64,000 nucleotides of DNA, from contig OY720348.1 in the NCBI GenBank assembly GCA_963082975.1, forward strand, positions 60,549,461 to 60,613,460, in the 5' to 3' direction. How positions within the stretch are numbered: the first letter of the stretch is position 1; each line of letters opens with the position of its first letter. The notes under the pieces were generated by a model. That model worked only from the letters and a program-made list of their open reading frames with translations. It was not told where the DNA came from and made no database searches. The stretch comes from Labia minor. Lineage: Eukaryota > Arthropoda > Insecta > Dermaptera > Spongiphoridae. A program made the translations under genes and the position numbers. Below, piece by piece: positions 51,901 to 64,000 of this stretch.

Positions 51901-53131
51901 TACTATCATAGAAATAGGATTGATTATACATAAAATTTTGGACAGTAAGCGTTCTTGTAGGTGATATTTTAAAAGTTAAAATAATATTTCAATATTAATT
52001 ATTTAAATAGTAGAAAAAATAAATAAAACTCTTACCCATTGATTGAGTATTGTTTTTTTATTTTCCTTTTTAGTAACCTTCATCATATTAGGTATATGAA
52101 ATCTTATGCTCGCTCCATTCCATTCAATGTAAATCTAAAAACAAGAAATAATAGATTCATAATTAGTTTTGTGATTTCATTTAAAAATTCTGAAATTTTA
52201 ATTATTTTCAAACATATTGAAATTATTTCATTAAATATTATAGAAATAAAATTTCAATTCACCGTTGAGAAGCCTCGCCGTCATTATGAAGAGATGCGTT
52301 GAATCTCTGCCCCCACAAACCAACCACCCGTTTCTTCTTGATGCTCTTCAAAATATGAAAAGAAAAAGAAATGTTCATAAATTATTATATAGTTGACTAA
52401 ATGTATTATATTATTAATGAGACTCTAACGTTTTAAGAATGTATGTAAACTATACAATGAAAATACTAACCGTGGAGACTGCTTGGTTACGCAATGATGT
52501 CTTCCCTAATCAATCTATTCTATCCCAGACCTAATTCTATGGCTCAGATGGCCATCTAACAATTTTTTCTATCTTCTATCTTCACGAGACGCTCTCCTTG
52601 CTAGAAAAGATCGCGATCGCGGAAACGATGAAAAAAAAAAAAAAAAAAAATGAAAAGCACTACCGAAACGCGATTAGACACAGTATGGTCTAAAATGTAT
52701 TTTATTGTTCGAGGGAATGCGACGCTTAGAAGAAGAAGAAGAAAAAAAAAATTGGGAAAAGAAAATAGATTAATTGGGGAGGTGTTTGTGAGTTTCTGTG
52801 GATCAGCTGAGAGTGGTTTTGAATTTTTGGATTATGTCTGAACACCACATTTGAGGCAACCTGTAAGAGAAAACATCCTACCTAACCGGGGATTCATAGG
52901 CCCCGCCATAATGGGCGGGTCACCCATGAAAGAAAGTTAACCCTAGCGATAAGGCAGTCAATACATCCTTCGGGATATTCCCATTAAGGAACATTGTTGT
53001 ACTACCTTCCCAAATGTCTGATCGAGAACATAGAGCCACATCAAAATCACTCTAAGAGATACACATAACTGTACACAAACCAGGGTATTGTCATCAATAG
53101 ACGACTTGGGAAACAATTCATGCACAATACA
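48929..53131. repeat. Macrosatellite unit 13 (4203 bp)
   Basis: Same length and nearly the same variants as unit 12, apart from acatatacaatac. Units 12 and 13 look like a recent duplication pair. G run of 7. Confidence 0.97.
51515..51814. mobile_element. hAT MITE, unit 13 copy
   Basis: Full-length copy, both octamers intact. Confidence 0.9.
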
Positions 53132-54832
53132 CATGCAATCATAACATATTTATGGCACATATCCCACTCCACCCACTCACTAAATGTCAAATACTCTAAA
53201 AGGGGTTTTATTTAATAAAAATGTTAATAAAACACCTTTTCCTAAACTAGTAGTCTAGTAAAATATTTATTACATATTATTTAAAATTGAAATAAAAATT
53301 ACTTTATTTAATTGAATAAAAATTTAAAAAAATAATTTTTATTTTTTTTTTAAATATTGAAATGTAATAACAAAAATTATATCAATTTTGCCCTTATTAA
53401 TTCAAATATCAAAAAACGAACTATTTGTGCCATAAAAAATAAAGGTGTTGAATTCTCACATTTGGTGGGCTGTTAATCAAGTCGAGGGTAGAAAAACATT
53501 TTTCCAAGTTGAAGATGAACCAAATTATCGCCAGGACAAATGATGTTACATGTAACAAAACAAAACAAAACCATACATAAGATTGATTTTTTTGAATAAA
53601 TCACTAAAATTATTTTATAATATACTACTAGATAAATATAGATACTGACCTCGAAGTTTTAAATGGGGAGCCAACTCGCAGCTAGCCGATGGCCGAACTC
53701 GATGTCGTACTTATATCATCCGATTCTTTTCAGCTCCCTGAAAACAATTGCTCTCATGAATGGGATAATTTCTATTTAACTAAATAATAAATATGAAAAT
53801 ATAACAATTATTATTTTAAATTTACAATACAATCCGGATTATAATTAATATCTATAGGAATGTTATTTTTTTTATTTATCCTTTCAAATATATTAAAATG
53901 AAAAAAACAATTTATAAAGTATCTATGTCCGTAATGATTAAAAGTTTTTAAAATAATAATAATATTAAAATAAATTTGAAATTTGAACCTGCTGGGTTAT
54001 TTTAATTTTTATCTGACATCGTTTAATAACAGACTATCTTGTGATTTTAGAAGAAAATTGAAAAATTTGAATTGCCATAAATATCCATGAATAGGATTAC
54101 AAATACGAGGGATTTATTTAGTTATTATATATTAATTTATACCATTTTGGATTGTAATTAAGATTCAATTTGGATGTTTACGATATTTAAAAAGTTTCCT
54201 TGGAATATCAGGCATCGTCATTGAAAAAATATGATTTTTTTCAATTTTTTGGGGATAATTCTACTTTTTTGAAATTCGAGGGATTTATTAAGTTATTATA
54301 TATTAATTTTTCCCATTTTGGATTCTAATTAAGATTTAATTTGGATATTTACGATATTTTAAATATTTCTTTGGAAATCAGGAATTGTCATTGAAAAAAT
54401 ATGATTTTTTTCAATTTTTTGGTGGAAAATTCTATATATTCATTTCTCCATTTTGGATTGTAATTAAGATTCAATTTGTATGTTTACGATATTTTAAAAA
54501 TTTCCTTAGAAATCAGGCATCGTCATTGAAAAAATATGATTTTTTTCAATTTTTTGGGGATAATTCTACTTTTTTGAAATTCGAGGGATTTATTAAGTTA
54601 TTATATATTAATTTTTACCATTTTGGATTCTAATTAAGATTTAATTTGGATATTTACGATATTTTAAATATTTCTTTGGAAATCAGGAATTGTCATTGAA
54701 AAAATATGATTTTTTTCAATTTTTTTAGGGAAATTTCTACTTTTGGTAAATACAAGGGATTTTTTAACTTTTTATATATTAATTTATACCATTTTGGATT
54801 CTAATTAAGATTCAATTTGTATGTTTACAATA

Positions 54833-54876
54833 TTTTAAAACTTTCCTTAGAAAATTTTAAAACTTTCCTTAGAAAA
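54833..54876. repeat. 22-bp tandem duplication unique to unit 14
   Basis: The phrase ttttaaaactttccttag plus four A occurs twice in immediate succession (54833-54854 and 54855-54876). All other complete units have it once. Confidence 0.92.
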
Positions 54877-55742
54877 TATGGATTGCGGTAGATAAAATAT
54901 GATTTTTTTTTTCAATTTTTTACATATACAATACTTACAATGTATTGATTATTCAACAGTATCATCGTCTTCAATCCCTGTAAAACAAAGACTAATATGA
55001 AATAATGTTTTCCTGGAATAATTCATTTATTGGAAATCTACTCATCTTTTTGATGAAACCGTAAAAGTGAAACAACAACATTGATCGAGGTTACATGAAA
55101 AACAAGAAAAATAAAAGACATATTTATTAAGATTGAAAATAGAGTAGAATAATATTTAAATATCTTAAACAAATACTTACGGGGGGGTTTCACCCCCTTG
55201 CAATAGCCCGATGTATGTTGACGATGATCTGGAAGTCATTATGTTGTCAATCTCTCTCTCTCTCTCTCTTGTTTATGCAATGGTGCACATCAATTAGGAC
55301 TAAAAAATTAACAAACCATTTCACTTAGTAATTTAATATACGCGTGTAGTATCTTTATAAATTCATCAATGTAAAAAACTCTAGAAATATCTATACAAGA
55401 AATTAAACATTTTATATATCTGGATTTGATATTTTGAAACGATATTGTATTCATCATTCTACTCACTGGTTGTGCATGCGCTTATTAGCTTCTTATTAGC
55501 TTCTTCCATCATTTCTTAGTGACCAGAGAGTAGAGTCAAGACAGAATCATCCACGGGTACGAACATCATCATCTAATGGTGATAGATCAAACATATGATA
55601 ATAATTTAAAATTTAATTAAAACTTGTTTTAAACTTAAAAAATTAATAATTGAAGAAGATGAAGAAGAATAGTCAAAGAATGTTTTTAATAAGTCTTTTT
55701 ATTTATATCTTATCATTTTATAGAAATTTCTATAATCTATAG

Positions 55743-56042
55743 CAGGGGTTCTTAAACTGTGGGTCGCGACCCCCCTGGGGGGTCGCGAGACTACTGAAAG
55801 CGGGTCGCAAAGATCTGATACTTTTGAATCATTATAAATAAAATTTTAAAATTATTAAATTATATATATGTGAAATGAATGGGTATGTATTCTTTAATCC
55901 TTATTTTATTTACATTGTATAATAGTGCGATATTACATCTACATCTACGGTTAATATATATTTCATTATATGGAGGAGGGGGTCGTTTAAAATTTCCTAA
56001 GCTTGAAGGGGGTCGCTATATAAAAAAGTTTAAGAAGCCCTG
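55743..56042. mobile_element. hAT MITE, unit 14 copy
   Basis: Full-length copy, both octamers intact. Confidence 0.9.
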
Positions 56043-57359
56043 ATCTATAGCATCATTAATATTTTAAATTTAATTTAATTCAATGAATATTTATATTGAA
56101 TATTATTTAATAGAAATTGGAGGATATCTACTATCATAGAAATAGGATTGATTATACATAAAATTTTGGACAGTAAGCGTTCTTGTAGGTGATATTTTAA
56201 AAGTTAAAATAATATTTCAATATTAATTATTTAAATAGTAGAAAAAATAAATAAAACTCTTACCCATTGATTGAGTATTGTTTTTTTATTTTCCTTTTTA
56301 GTAACCTTCATCATATTAGGTATATGAAATCTTATGCTCGCTCCATTCCATTCAATGTAAATCTAAAAACAAGAAATAATAGATTCATAATTAGTTTTGT
56401 GATTTCATTTAAAAATTCTGAAATTTTAATTATTTTCAAACATATTGAAATTATTTCATTAAATATTATAGAAATAAAATTTCAATTCACCGTTGAGAAG
56501 CCTCGCCGTCATTATGAAGAGATGCGTTGAATCTCTGCCCCCACAAACCAACCACCCGTTTCTTCTTGATGCTCTTCAAAATATGAAAAGAAAAAGAAAT
56601 GTTCATAAATTATTATATAGTTGACTAAATGTATTATATTATTAATGAGACTCTAACGTTTTAAGAATGTATGTAAACTATACAATGAAAATACTAACCG
56701 TGGAGACTGCTTGGTTACGCAATGATGTCTTCCCTAATCAATCTATTCTATCCCAGACCTAATTCTATGGCTCAGATGGCCATCTAACAATTTTTTCTAT
56801 CTTCTATCTTCACGAGACGCTCTCCTTGCTAGAAAAGATCGCGATCGCGGAAACGATGAAAAAAAAAAAAAAAAAAAATGAAAAGCACTACCGAAACGCG
56901 ATTAGACACAGTATGGTCTAAAATGTATTTTATTGTTCGAGGGAATGCGACGCTTAGAAGAAGAAGAAGAAAAAAAAAATTGGGAAAAGAAAATAGATTA
57001 ATTGGGGAGGTGTTTGTGAGTTTCTGTGGATCAGCTGAGAGTGGTTTTGAATTTTTGGATTATGTCTGAACACCACATTTGAGGCAACCTGTAAGAGAAA
57101 ACATCCTACCTAACCGGGGATTCATAGGCCCCGCCATAATGGGCGGGTCACCCATGAAAGAAAGTTAACCCTAGCGATAAGGCAGTCAATACATCCTTCG
57201 GGATATTCCCATTAAGGAACATTGTTGTACTACCTTCCCAAATGTCTGATCGAGAACATAGAGCCACATCAAAATCACTCTAAGAGATACACATAACTGT
57301 ACACAAACCAGGGTATTGTCATCAATAGACGACTTGGGAAACAATTCATGCACAATACA

Positions 57360-60300
57360 CATGCAATCATAACATATTTATGGCACATATCCCACTCCAC
57401 CCACTCACTAAATGTCAAATACTCTAAAAGGGGTTTTATTTAATAAAAATGTTAATAAAACACCTTTTCCTAAACTAGTAGTCTAGTAAAATATTTATTA
57501 CATATTATTTAAAATTGAAATAAAAATTACTTTATTTAATTGAATAAAAATTTAAAAAAATAATTTTTATTTTTTTTTTAAATATTGAAATGTAATAACA
57601 AAAATTATATCAATTTTGCCCTTATTAATTCAAATATCAAAAAACGAACTATTTGTGCCATAAAAAATAAAGGTGTTGAATTCTCACATTTGGTGGGCTG
57701 TTAATCAAGTCGAGGGTAGAAAAACATTTTTCCAAGTTGAAGATGAACCAAATTATCGCCAGGACAAATGATGTTACATGTAACAAAACAAAACAAAACC
57801 ATACATAAGATTGATTTTTTTGAATAAATCACTAAAATTATTTTATAATATACTACTAGATAAATATAGATACTGACCTCGAAGTTTTAAATGGGGAGCC
57901 AACTCGCAGCTAGCCGATGGCCGAACTCGATGTCGTACTTATATCATCCGATTCTTTTCAGCTCCCTGAAAACAATTGCTCTCATGAATGGGATAATTTC
58001 TATTTAACTAAATAATAAATATGAAAATATAACAATTATTATTTTAAATTTACAATACAATCCGGATTATAATTAATATCTATAGGAATGTTATTTTTTT
58101 TATTTATCCTTTCAAATATATTAAAATGAAAAAAACAATTTATAAAGTATCTATGTCCGTAATGATTAAAAGTTTTTAAAATAATAATAATATTAAAATA
58201 AATTTGAAATTTGAACCTGCTGGGTTATTTTAATTTTTATCTGACATCGTTTAATAACAGACTATCTTGTGATTTTAGAAGAAAATTGAAAAATTTGAAT
58301 TGCCATAAATATCCATGAATAGGATTACAAATACGAGGGATTTATTTAGTTATTATATATTAATTTATACCATTTTGGATTGTAATTAAGATTCAATTTG
58401 GATGTTTACGATATTTAAAAAGTTTCCTTGGAATATCAGGCATCGTCATTGAAAAAATATGATTTTTTTCAATTTTTTGGGGATAATTCTACTTTTTTGA
58501 AATTCGAGGGATTTATTAAGTTATTATATATTAATTTTTCCCATTTTGGATTCTAATTAAGATTTAATTTGGATATTTACGATATTTTAAATATTTCTTT
58601 GGAAATCAGGAATTGTCATTGAAAAAATATGATTTTTTTCAATTTTTTGGTGGAAAATTCTATATATTCATTTCTCCATTTTGGATTGTAATTAAGATTC
58701 AATTTGTATGTTTACGATATTTTAAAAATTTCCTTAGAAATCAGGCATCGTCATTGAAAAAATATGATTTTTTTCAATTTTTTGGGGATAATTCTACTTT
58801 TTTGAAATTCGAGGGATTTATTAAGTTATTATATATTAATTTTTACCATTTTGGATTCTAATTAAGATTTAATTTGGATATTTACGATATTTTAAATATT
58901 TCTTTGGAAATCAGGAATTGTCATTGAAAAAATATGATTTTTTTCAATTTTTTTAGGGAAATTTCTACTTTTGGTAAATACAAGGGATTTTTTAACTTTT
59001 TATATATTAATTTATACCATTTTGGATTTTAATTAAGATTCAATTTGTATGTTTACGATATTTTAAAACTTTCCTTAGAAAATATGCATTGCGGTAGATA
59101 AAATATGATTTTTTTTTTCAATTTTTTACATATAAAATACTTACAATGTATTGATTATTCAACAGTATCATCGTCTTCAATCCCTGTAAAACAAAGACTA
59201 ATATGAAATAATGTTTTCCTGGAATAATTCATTTATTGGAAATCTACTCATCTTTTTGATGAAACCGTAAAAGTGAAACAACAACATTGATCGAGGTTAC
59301 ATGAAAAACAAGAAAAATAAAACACATATTTATTAAGATTGAAAATAGAGTAGAATAATATTTAAATATCTTAAACAAATACTTACGGGGGGGGGTTTCA
59401 CCCCCTTGCAATAGCCCGATGTATGTTGACGATGATCTGGAAGTCATTATGTTGTCAATCTCTCTCTCTCTCTCTCTTGTTTATGCAATGGTGCACATCA
59501 ATTAGGACTAAAAAATTAACAAACCATTTCACTTAGTAATTTAATATACGCGTGTAGTATCTTTATAAATTCATCAATGTAAAAAACTCTAGAAATATCT
59601 ATACAAGAAATTAAACATTTTATATATCTGGATTTGATATTTTGAAACGATATTGTATTCATCATTCTACTCACTGGTTGTGCATGCGCTTATTAGCTTC
59701 TTATTAGCTTCTTCCATCATTTCTTAGTGACCAGAGAGTAGAGTCAAGACAGAATCATCCACGGGTACGAACATCATCATCTAATGGTGATAGATCAAAC
59801 ATATGATAATAATTTAAAATTTAATTAAAACTTGTTTTAAACTTAAAAAATTAATAATTGAAGAAGATGAAGAAGAATAGTCAAAGAATGTTTTTAATAA
59901 GTCTTTTTATTTATATCTTATCATTTTATAGAAATTTCTATAATCTATAGCAGGGGTTCTTAAACTGTGGGTCGCGACCCCCCTGGGGGGTCGCGAGACT
60001 ACTGAAAGCGGGTCGCAAAGATCTGATACTTTTGAATCATTATAAATAAAATTTTAAAATTATTAAATTATATATATGTGAAATGAATGGGTATGTATTC
60101 TTTAATCCTTATTTTATTTACATTGTATAATAGTGCGATATTACATCTACATCTACGGTTAATATATATTTCATTATATGGAGGAGGGGGTCGTTTAAAA
60201 TTTCCTAAGCTTGAAGGGGGTCGCTATATAAAAAAGTTTAAGAAGCCCTGATCTATAGCATCATTAATATTTTAAATTTAATTTAATTCAATGAATATTT

Positions 60301-61567
60301 ATATTGAATATTATTTAATAGAAATTGGAGGATATCTACTATCATAGAAATAGGATTGATTATACATAAAATTTTGGACAGTAAGCGTTCTTGTAGGTGA
60401 TATTTTAAAAGTTAAAATAATATTTCAATATTAATTATTTAAATAGTAGAAAAAATAAATAAAACTCTTACCCATTGATTGAGTATTGTTTTTTTATTTT
60501 CCTTTTTAGTAACCTTCATCATATTAGGTATATGAAATCTTATGCTCGCTCCATTCCATTCAATGTAAATCTAAAAACAAGAAATAATAGATTCATAATT
60601 AGTTTTGTGATTTCATTTAAAAATTCTGAAATTTTAATTATTTTCAAACATATTGAAATTATTTCATTAAATATTATAGAAATAAAATTTCAATTCACCG
60701 TTGAGAAGCCTCGCCGTCATTATGAAGAGATGCGTTGAATCTCTGCCCCCACAAACCAACCACCCGTTTCTTCTTGATGCTCTTCAAAATATGAAAAGAA
60801 AAAGAAATGTTCATAAATTATTATATAGTTGACTAAATGTATTATATTATTAATGAGACTCTAACGTTTTAAGAATGTATGTAAACTATACAATGAAAAT
60901 ACTAACCGTGGAGACTGCTTGGTTACGCAATGATGTCTTCCCTAATCAATCTATTCTATCCCAGACCTAATTCTATGGCTCAGATGGCCATCTAACAATT
61001 TTTTCTATCTTCTATCTTCACGAGACGCTCTCCTTGCTAGAAAAGATCGCGATCGCGGAAACGATGAAAAAAAAAAAAAAAAAAAATGAAATGCACTACC
61101 GAAACGCGGTTAGACACAGTATGGTCTAAAATGTATTTTATTGTTCGAGGGAATGCGACGCTTAGAAGAAGAAGAAGAAAAAAAAAATTGGGAAAAGAAA
61201 ATAGATTAATTGGGGAGGTGTTTGTGAGTTTCTGTGGATCAGCTGAGAGTGGTTTTGAATTTTTGGATTATGTCTGAACACCACATTTGAGGCAACCTGT
61301 AAGAGAAAACATCCTACCTAACCGGGGATTCATAGGCCCCGCCATAATGGGCGGGTCACCCATGAAAGAAAGTTAACCCTAGCGATAAGGCAGTCAATAC
61401 ATCCTTCGGGATATTCCCATTAAGGAACATTGTTGTACTACCTTCCCAAATGTCTGATCGAGAACATAGAGCCACATCAAAATCACTCTAAGAGATACAC
61501 ATAACTGTACACAAACCAGGGTATTGTCATCAATAGACGACTTGGGAAACAATTCATGCACAATACA
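57360..61567. repeat. Macrosatellite unit 15 (4208 bp)
   Basis: Last complete unit. The proximal variants match unit 14. The middle variants (aaaacacatatt, acatataaaatac) match unit 7, eight units away. It reverts to acgcggttag, unlike units 11-14. Private changes include gaaatgcac after the poly-A run and aatatgcattgcgg near 59085. G run of 9. Confidence 0.97.
59951..60250. mobile_element. hAT MITE, unit 15 copy
   Basis: Full-length copy, both octamers intact. Confidence 0.9.
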
Positions 61568-62773
61568 CATGCAATCATAACATATTTATGGCACATATCC
61601 CACTCCACCCACTCACTAAATGTCAAATACTCTAAAAGGGGTTTTATTTAATAAAAATGTTAATAAAACACCTTTTCCTAAACTAGTAGTCTAGTAAAAT
61701 ATTTATTACATATTATTTAAAATTGAAATAAAAATTACTTTATTTAATTGAATAAAAATTTAAAAAAATAATTTTTATTTTTTTTTTAAATATTGAAATG
61801 TAATAACAAAAATTATATCAATTTTGCCCTTATTAATTCAAATATCAAAAAACGAACTATTTGTGCCATAAAAAATAAAGGTGTTGAATTCTCACATTTG
61901 GTGGGCTGTTAATCAAGTCGAGGGTAGAAAAACATTTTTCCAAGTTGAAGATGAACCAAATTATCGCCAGGACAAATGATGTTACATGTAACAAAACAAA
62001 ACAAAACCATACATAAGATTGATTTTTTTGAATAAATCACTAAAATTATTTTATAATATACTACTAGATAAATATAGATACTGACCTCGAAGTTTTAAAT
62101 GGGGAGCCAACTCGCAGCCAGCCGATGGCCGAACTCGATGTCGTACTTATATCATCCGATTCTTTTCAGCTCCCTGAAAACAATTGCTCTCATGAATGGG
62201 ATAATTTCTATTTAACTAAATAATAAATATGAAAATATAACAATTATTATTTTAAATTTACAATACAATCCGGATTATAATTAATATCTATAGGAATGTT
62301 ATTTTTTTTATTTATCCTTTCCAATATATTAAAATGAAAAAAACAATTTATAAAGTATCTATGTCCGTAATGATTAAAAGTTTTTAAAATAATAATAATA
62401 TTAAAATAAATTTGAAATTTGAACCTGCTGGGTTATTTTAATTTTTATCTGACATCGTTTAATAACAGACTATCTCGTGATTTTAGAAGAAAATTGAAAA
62501 ATTTGAATTGCCATAAATATCCATGAATAGGATTACAAATACGAGGGATTTATTTAGTTATTATATATTAATTTATACCATTTTGGATTGTAATTAAGAT
62601 TCAATTTGGATGTTTACGATATTTAAAAAGTTTCCTTGGAATATCAGGCATCGTCATTGAAAAAATATGATTTTTTTCAATTTTTTGGGGATAATTCTAC
62701 TTTTTTGAAATTCGAGGGATTTATTAAGTTATTATATATTAATTTTTTCCATTTTGGATTCTAATTAAGATTC
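61568..62773. repeat. Truncated unit 16 at the array edge (about 1.2 kb)
   Basis: Follows the unit consensus from the arbitrary start into the first sub-repeat and stops matching within ctaattaagatt. Its variants (cagccagccg, ctttccaatat, aattttttccatt) match units 9 and 10 and differ from the adjacent units 14 and 15. The break falls inside the sub-repeat block, the same region that loses a period in units 8 and 11. Confidence 0.93.
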
Positions 62774-62796
62774 ATATAATATGATATTCGCCACTT

Positions 62797-62912
62797 AACT
62801 AAATAATAAATATTTAAATATAACAATTATTATTATAAATTTACACTACAATCTGGAGTAATAGTAATATCTATATGAATGTTATTTTATTTTTCCTTTT
62901 CAATATTATATA
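62797..62912. repeat. Diverged partial unit copy just outside the array
   Basis: After about 20 unrelated bases the sequence resumes similarity to unit-1 positions about 647-762 (landmarks: taactaaataataaatat, aacaattattatt, ttacactacaatc, taatatctata, gaatgttatttt). By eye roughly 85% of the bases match, with few indels, against near identity inside the array. It looks like an old, non-homogenised relic of the monomer. Similarity fades beyond 62912. Confidence 0.75.
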
Positions 62913-63397
62913 TTTTTTTTATTAAATTTTAATACTTTATTAAGTGCGTTCTAATATCTCTATATTTGCTATAATATAATAATCGTTCATTTATTTTATT
63001 TATTTATCAATTATTTTTTTATTACTTTTCTAATTTAAAACTATATAAATTTTTAGTAAAATTAAAATTTCTTGTTGAATATTAATATCTATACTCAGCA
63101 CGGTCGATTATCCCTACAATAGAATAATCTTTTTATTTCTTTCAAGATTCAATATTCCTCCCTTACTTTCTTCACTATTGGCAAGTACATATTCGTAAGC
63201 CCCGAACCTTTTAAATCAAAAAACTACAAATTATCAAATATTTAAATTTAAATAATATTAAAAATTATTTTTTTCAATTTTGATTCACATATTCTTTACA
63301 ATTATTAATTAAAATTATTTTTCCTGGGTTTTTCGGTCAATAAACACACACTTTGTAAATATTTTTATTAAAATATAATTGTTGCTTATATCGCAAA
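62913..63397. other. AT-rich flank, nothing recognised
   Basis: Long A/T runs with a small less AT-rich patch near 63090-63210. No open frame of note, no recognisable RNA and no clear match to the array unit. Probably intergenic or unclassified repeat DNA. Confidence 0.6.
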
Positions 63398-63417
63398 TAA
63401 ACCTAGCTAAACCTAGC
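63398..63417. repeat. Tandem 10-bp repeat TAAACCTAGC x2
   Basis: Two exact adjacent copies in AT-rich flank. Too short to assign to a family. Confidence 0.6.
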
Positions 63418-63529
63418 TCAATATCTTTTCTATATTTCTCGCCAGAGATAGTATAGCTATCACGCTAATTTTCGATGTTGAGATTTTGTTCTTTTTATAC
63501 GTTTTGAGGTTCCTTGAATTATTTTCAAT

Positions 63530-63740
63530 AAGGCTGAGAAAAATGTCCGTGCGTCTGTATGTGTGTATTTATGTAGACAAGATTACGCAAAAACGGTTTT
63601 AGCTAGAATCATGAAATTTGGCATACGGGCATTATTCAAAATTCGTAGTTTGCTATCAACTTTTGAGAAATGTAGCTCAACCGGAAGAGGGTCATTACCT
63701 ACAACGTTTTGAATTTTTTATCTCTAAAGTGACCGTAAAA
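63530..63740. mobile_element. Fragment resembling a dispersed arthropod repeat
   Basis: Contains a tgtccgtgcgtctgtatgtg stretch (63544-63563), then gcaaaaacgg, then atgaaatttggcatacggg (63611-63629). Strings of this type (a tcYgtctgt run, a cAaaaacgg, and atgaaatttggYa) recur in many insect and crustacean interspersed repeats that I recall, but I cannot name the family or find its ends. No coding sequence is seen. The remaining bases to the window end are AT-rich without recognised content. Confidence 0.4.
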
Positions 63741-64000
63741 ATAAAGATATATATTTGATAATTTTTCTGATAATTAAAAATTGTATAAAACTGCTATATA
63801 TAGAATTTCAGCTTGATTAAATAGCTGAAAGTACCAGAATTAATCTTTTAACACTGCAAATCTCACGCGCCAACACGTGAAGTGGTTCCATCAACAAAGA
63901 CCCAAACATGCGCTGGTTTAATAAATATTATTTATTAATTTTAATTTTTCATTTATAATTAATTAAATTTAATTTAAATATATAATATATTATGTTATTT

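Larger units (their letters stand above)
53132..57359. repeat. Macrosatellite unit 14 (4228 bp)
   Basis: Contains a 22-bp tandem duplication near 54833-54876 and the longer acaacaacatt form, which together account for its extra 25 bases over unit 13. Shares cagctagccg, ctttcaaatat and tatcttgtg with units 8 and 15. G run of 7. Confidence 0.97.

Noticed and set aside
1-62773. CRISPR-like array
   Set aside because: The repeat unit is kilobases long, without short repeats separated by unique spacers. The context is eukaryotic.

Overview
The window is almost entirely one head-to-tail macrosatellite array. A unit of about 4.2 kb repeats fifteen times, plus a truncated sixteenth copy, from base 1 to about 62,773. 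All copies have the same orientation and are near identical. The last 1.2 kb (62,774-64,000) is unrelated or strongly diverged flanking DNA, so the right edge of the array is captured. The left edge lies outside the window. I see no rRNA, tRNA, histone, snRNA or CRISPR content and no protein-coding gene I can assert with confidence.

The DNA is very AT rich. It carries hAT-type miniature transposons with 8-bp target-site duplications, consensus-like splice signals and dispersed repeats of a kind common in animals. This points to a eukaryote, most likely an arthropod; the assignment is an inference. A run of exactly 200 N (15,559-15,758) marks an assembly gap.

Unit layout, in unit-1 coordinates with an arbitrary unit start: an AT-rich leader with an imperfect inverted repeat (67-109) and a perfect palindrome (414-425); a GC-richer island (519-606); a block of internal sub-repeats with about 170- and 135-bp spacing (971-1785); small islands, a (CT)9 tract and a variable G run (1786-2421); a 300-bp hAT MITE with perfect target-site duplications (2592-2891); further islands (3113-3422); a GC-richer segment with palindromes, poly-A and AAG-rich tracts (3540-3930); and a distal segment (3977-4206) whose minus strand holds a short protein-like remnant. 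That remnant resembles part of a Penelope-like reverse transcriptase, but the match is weak.

The copies record how the array evolved. All units share the first MITE with the same duplicated octamer, so it inserted before amplification. Unit 3 alone carries a second hAT-like element in the copied octamer, so that insertion came late and did not spread. Units 8 and 11 have lost one 305-bp sub-repeat period. Unit 14 has a 22-bp tandem duplication. Diagnostic single-base variants group units into runs, with some sharing between distant units, which suggests unequal exchange or conversion.

On the minus strand several islands are bounded by good acceptor and donor matches, and one is an uninterrupted 33-codon stretch. 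A decayed or non-coding spliced transcript per unit is possible but unproven.
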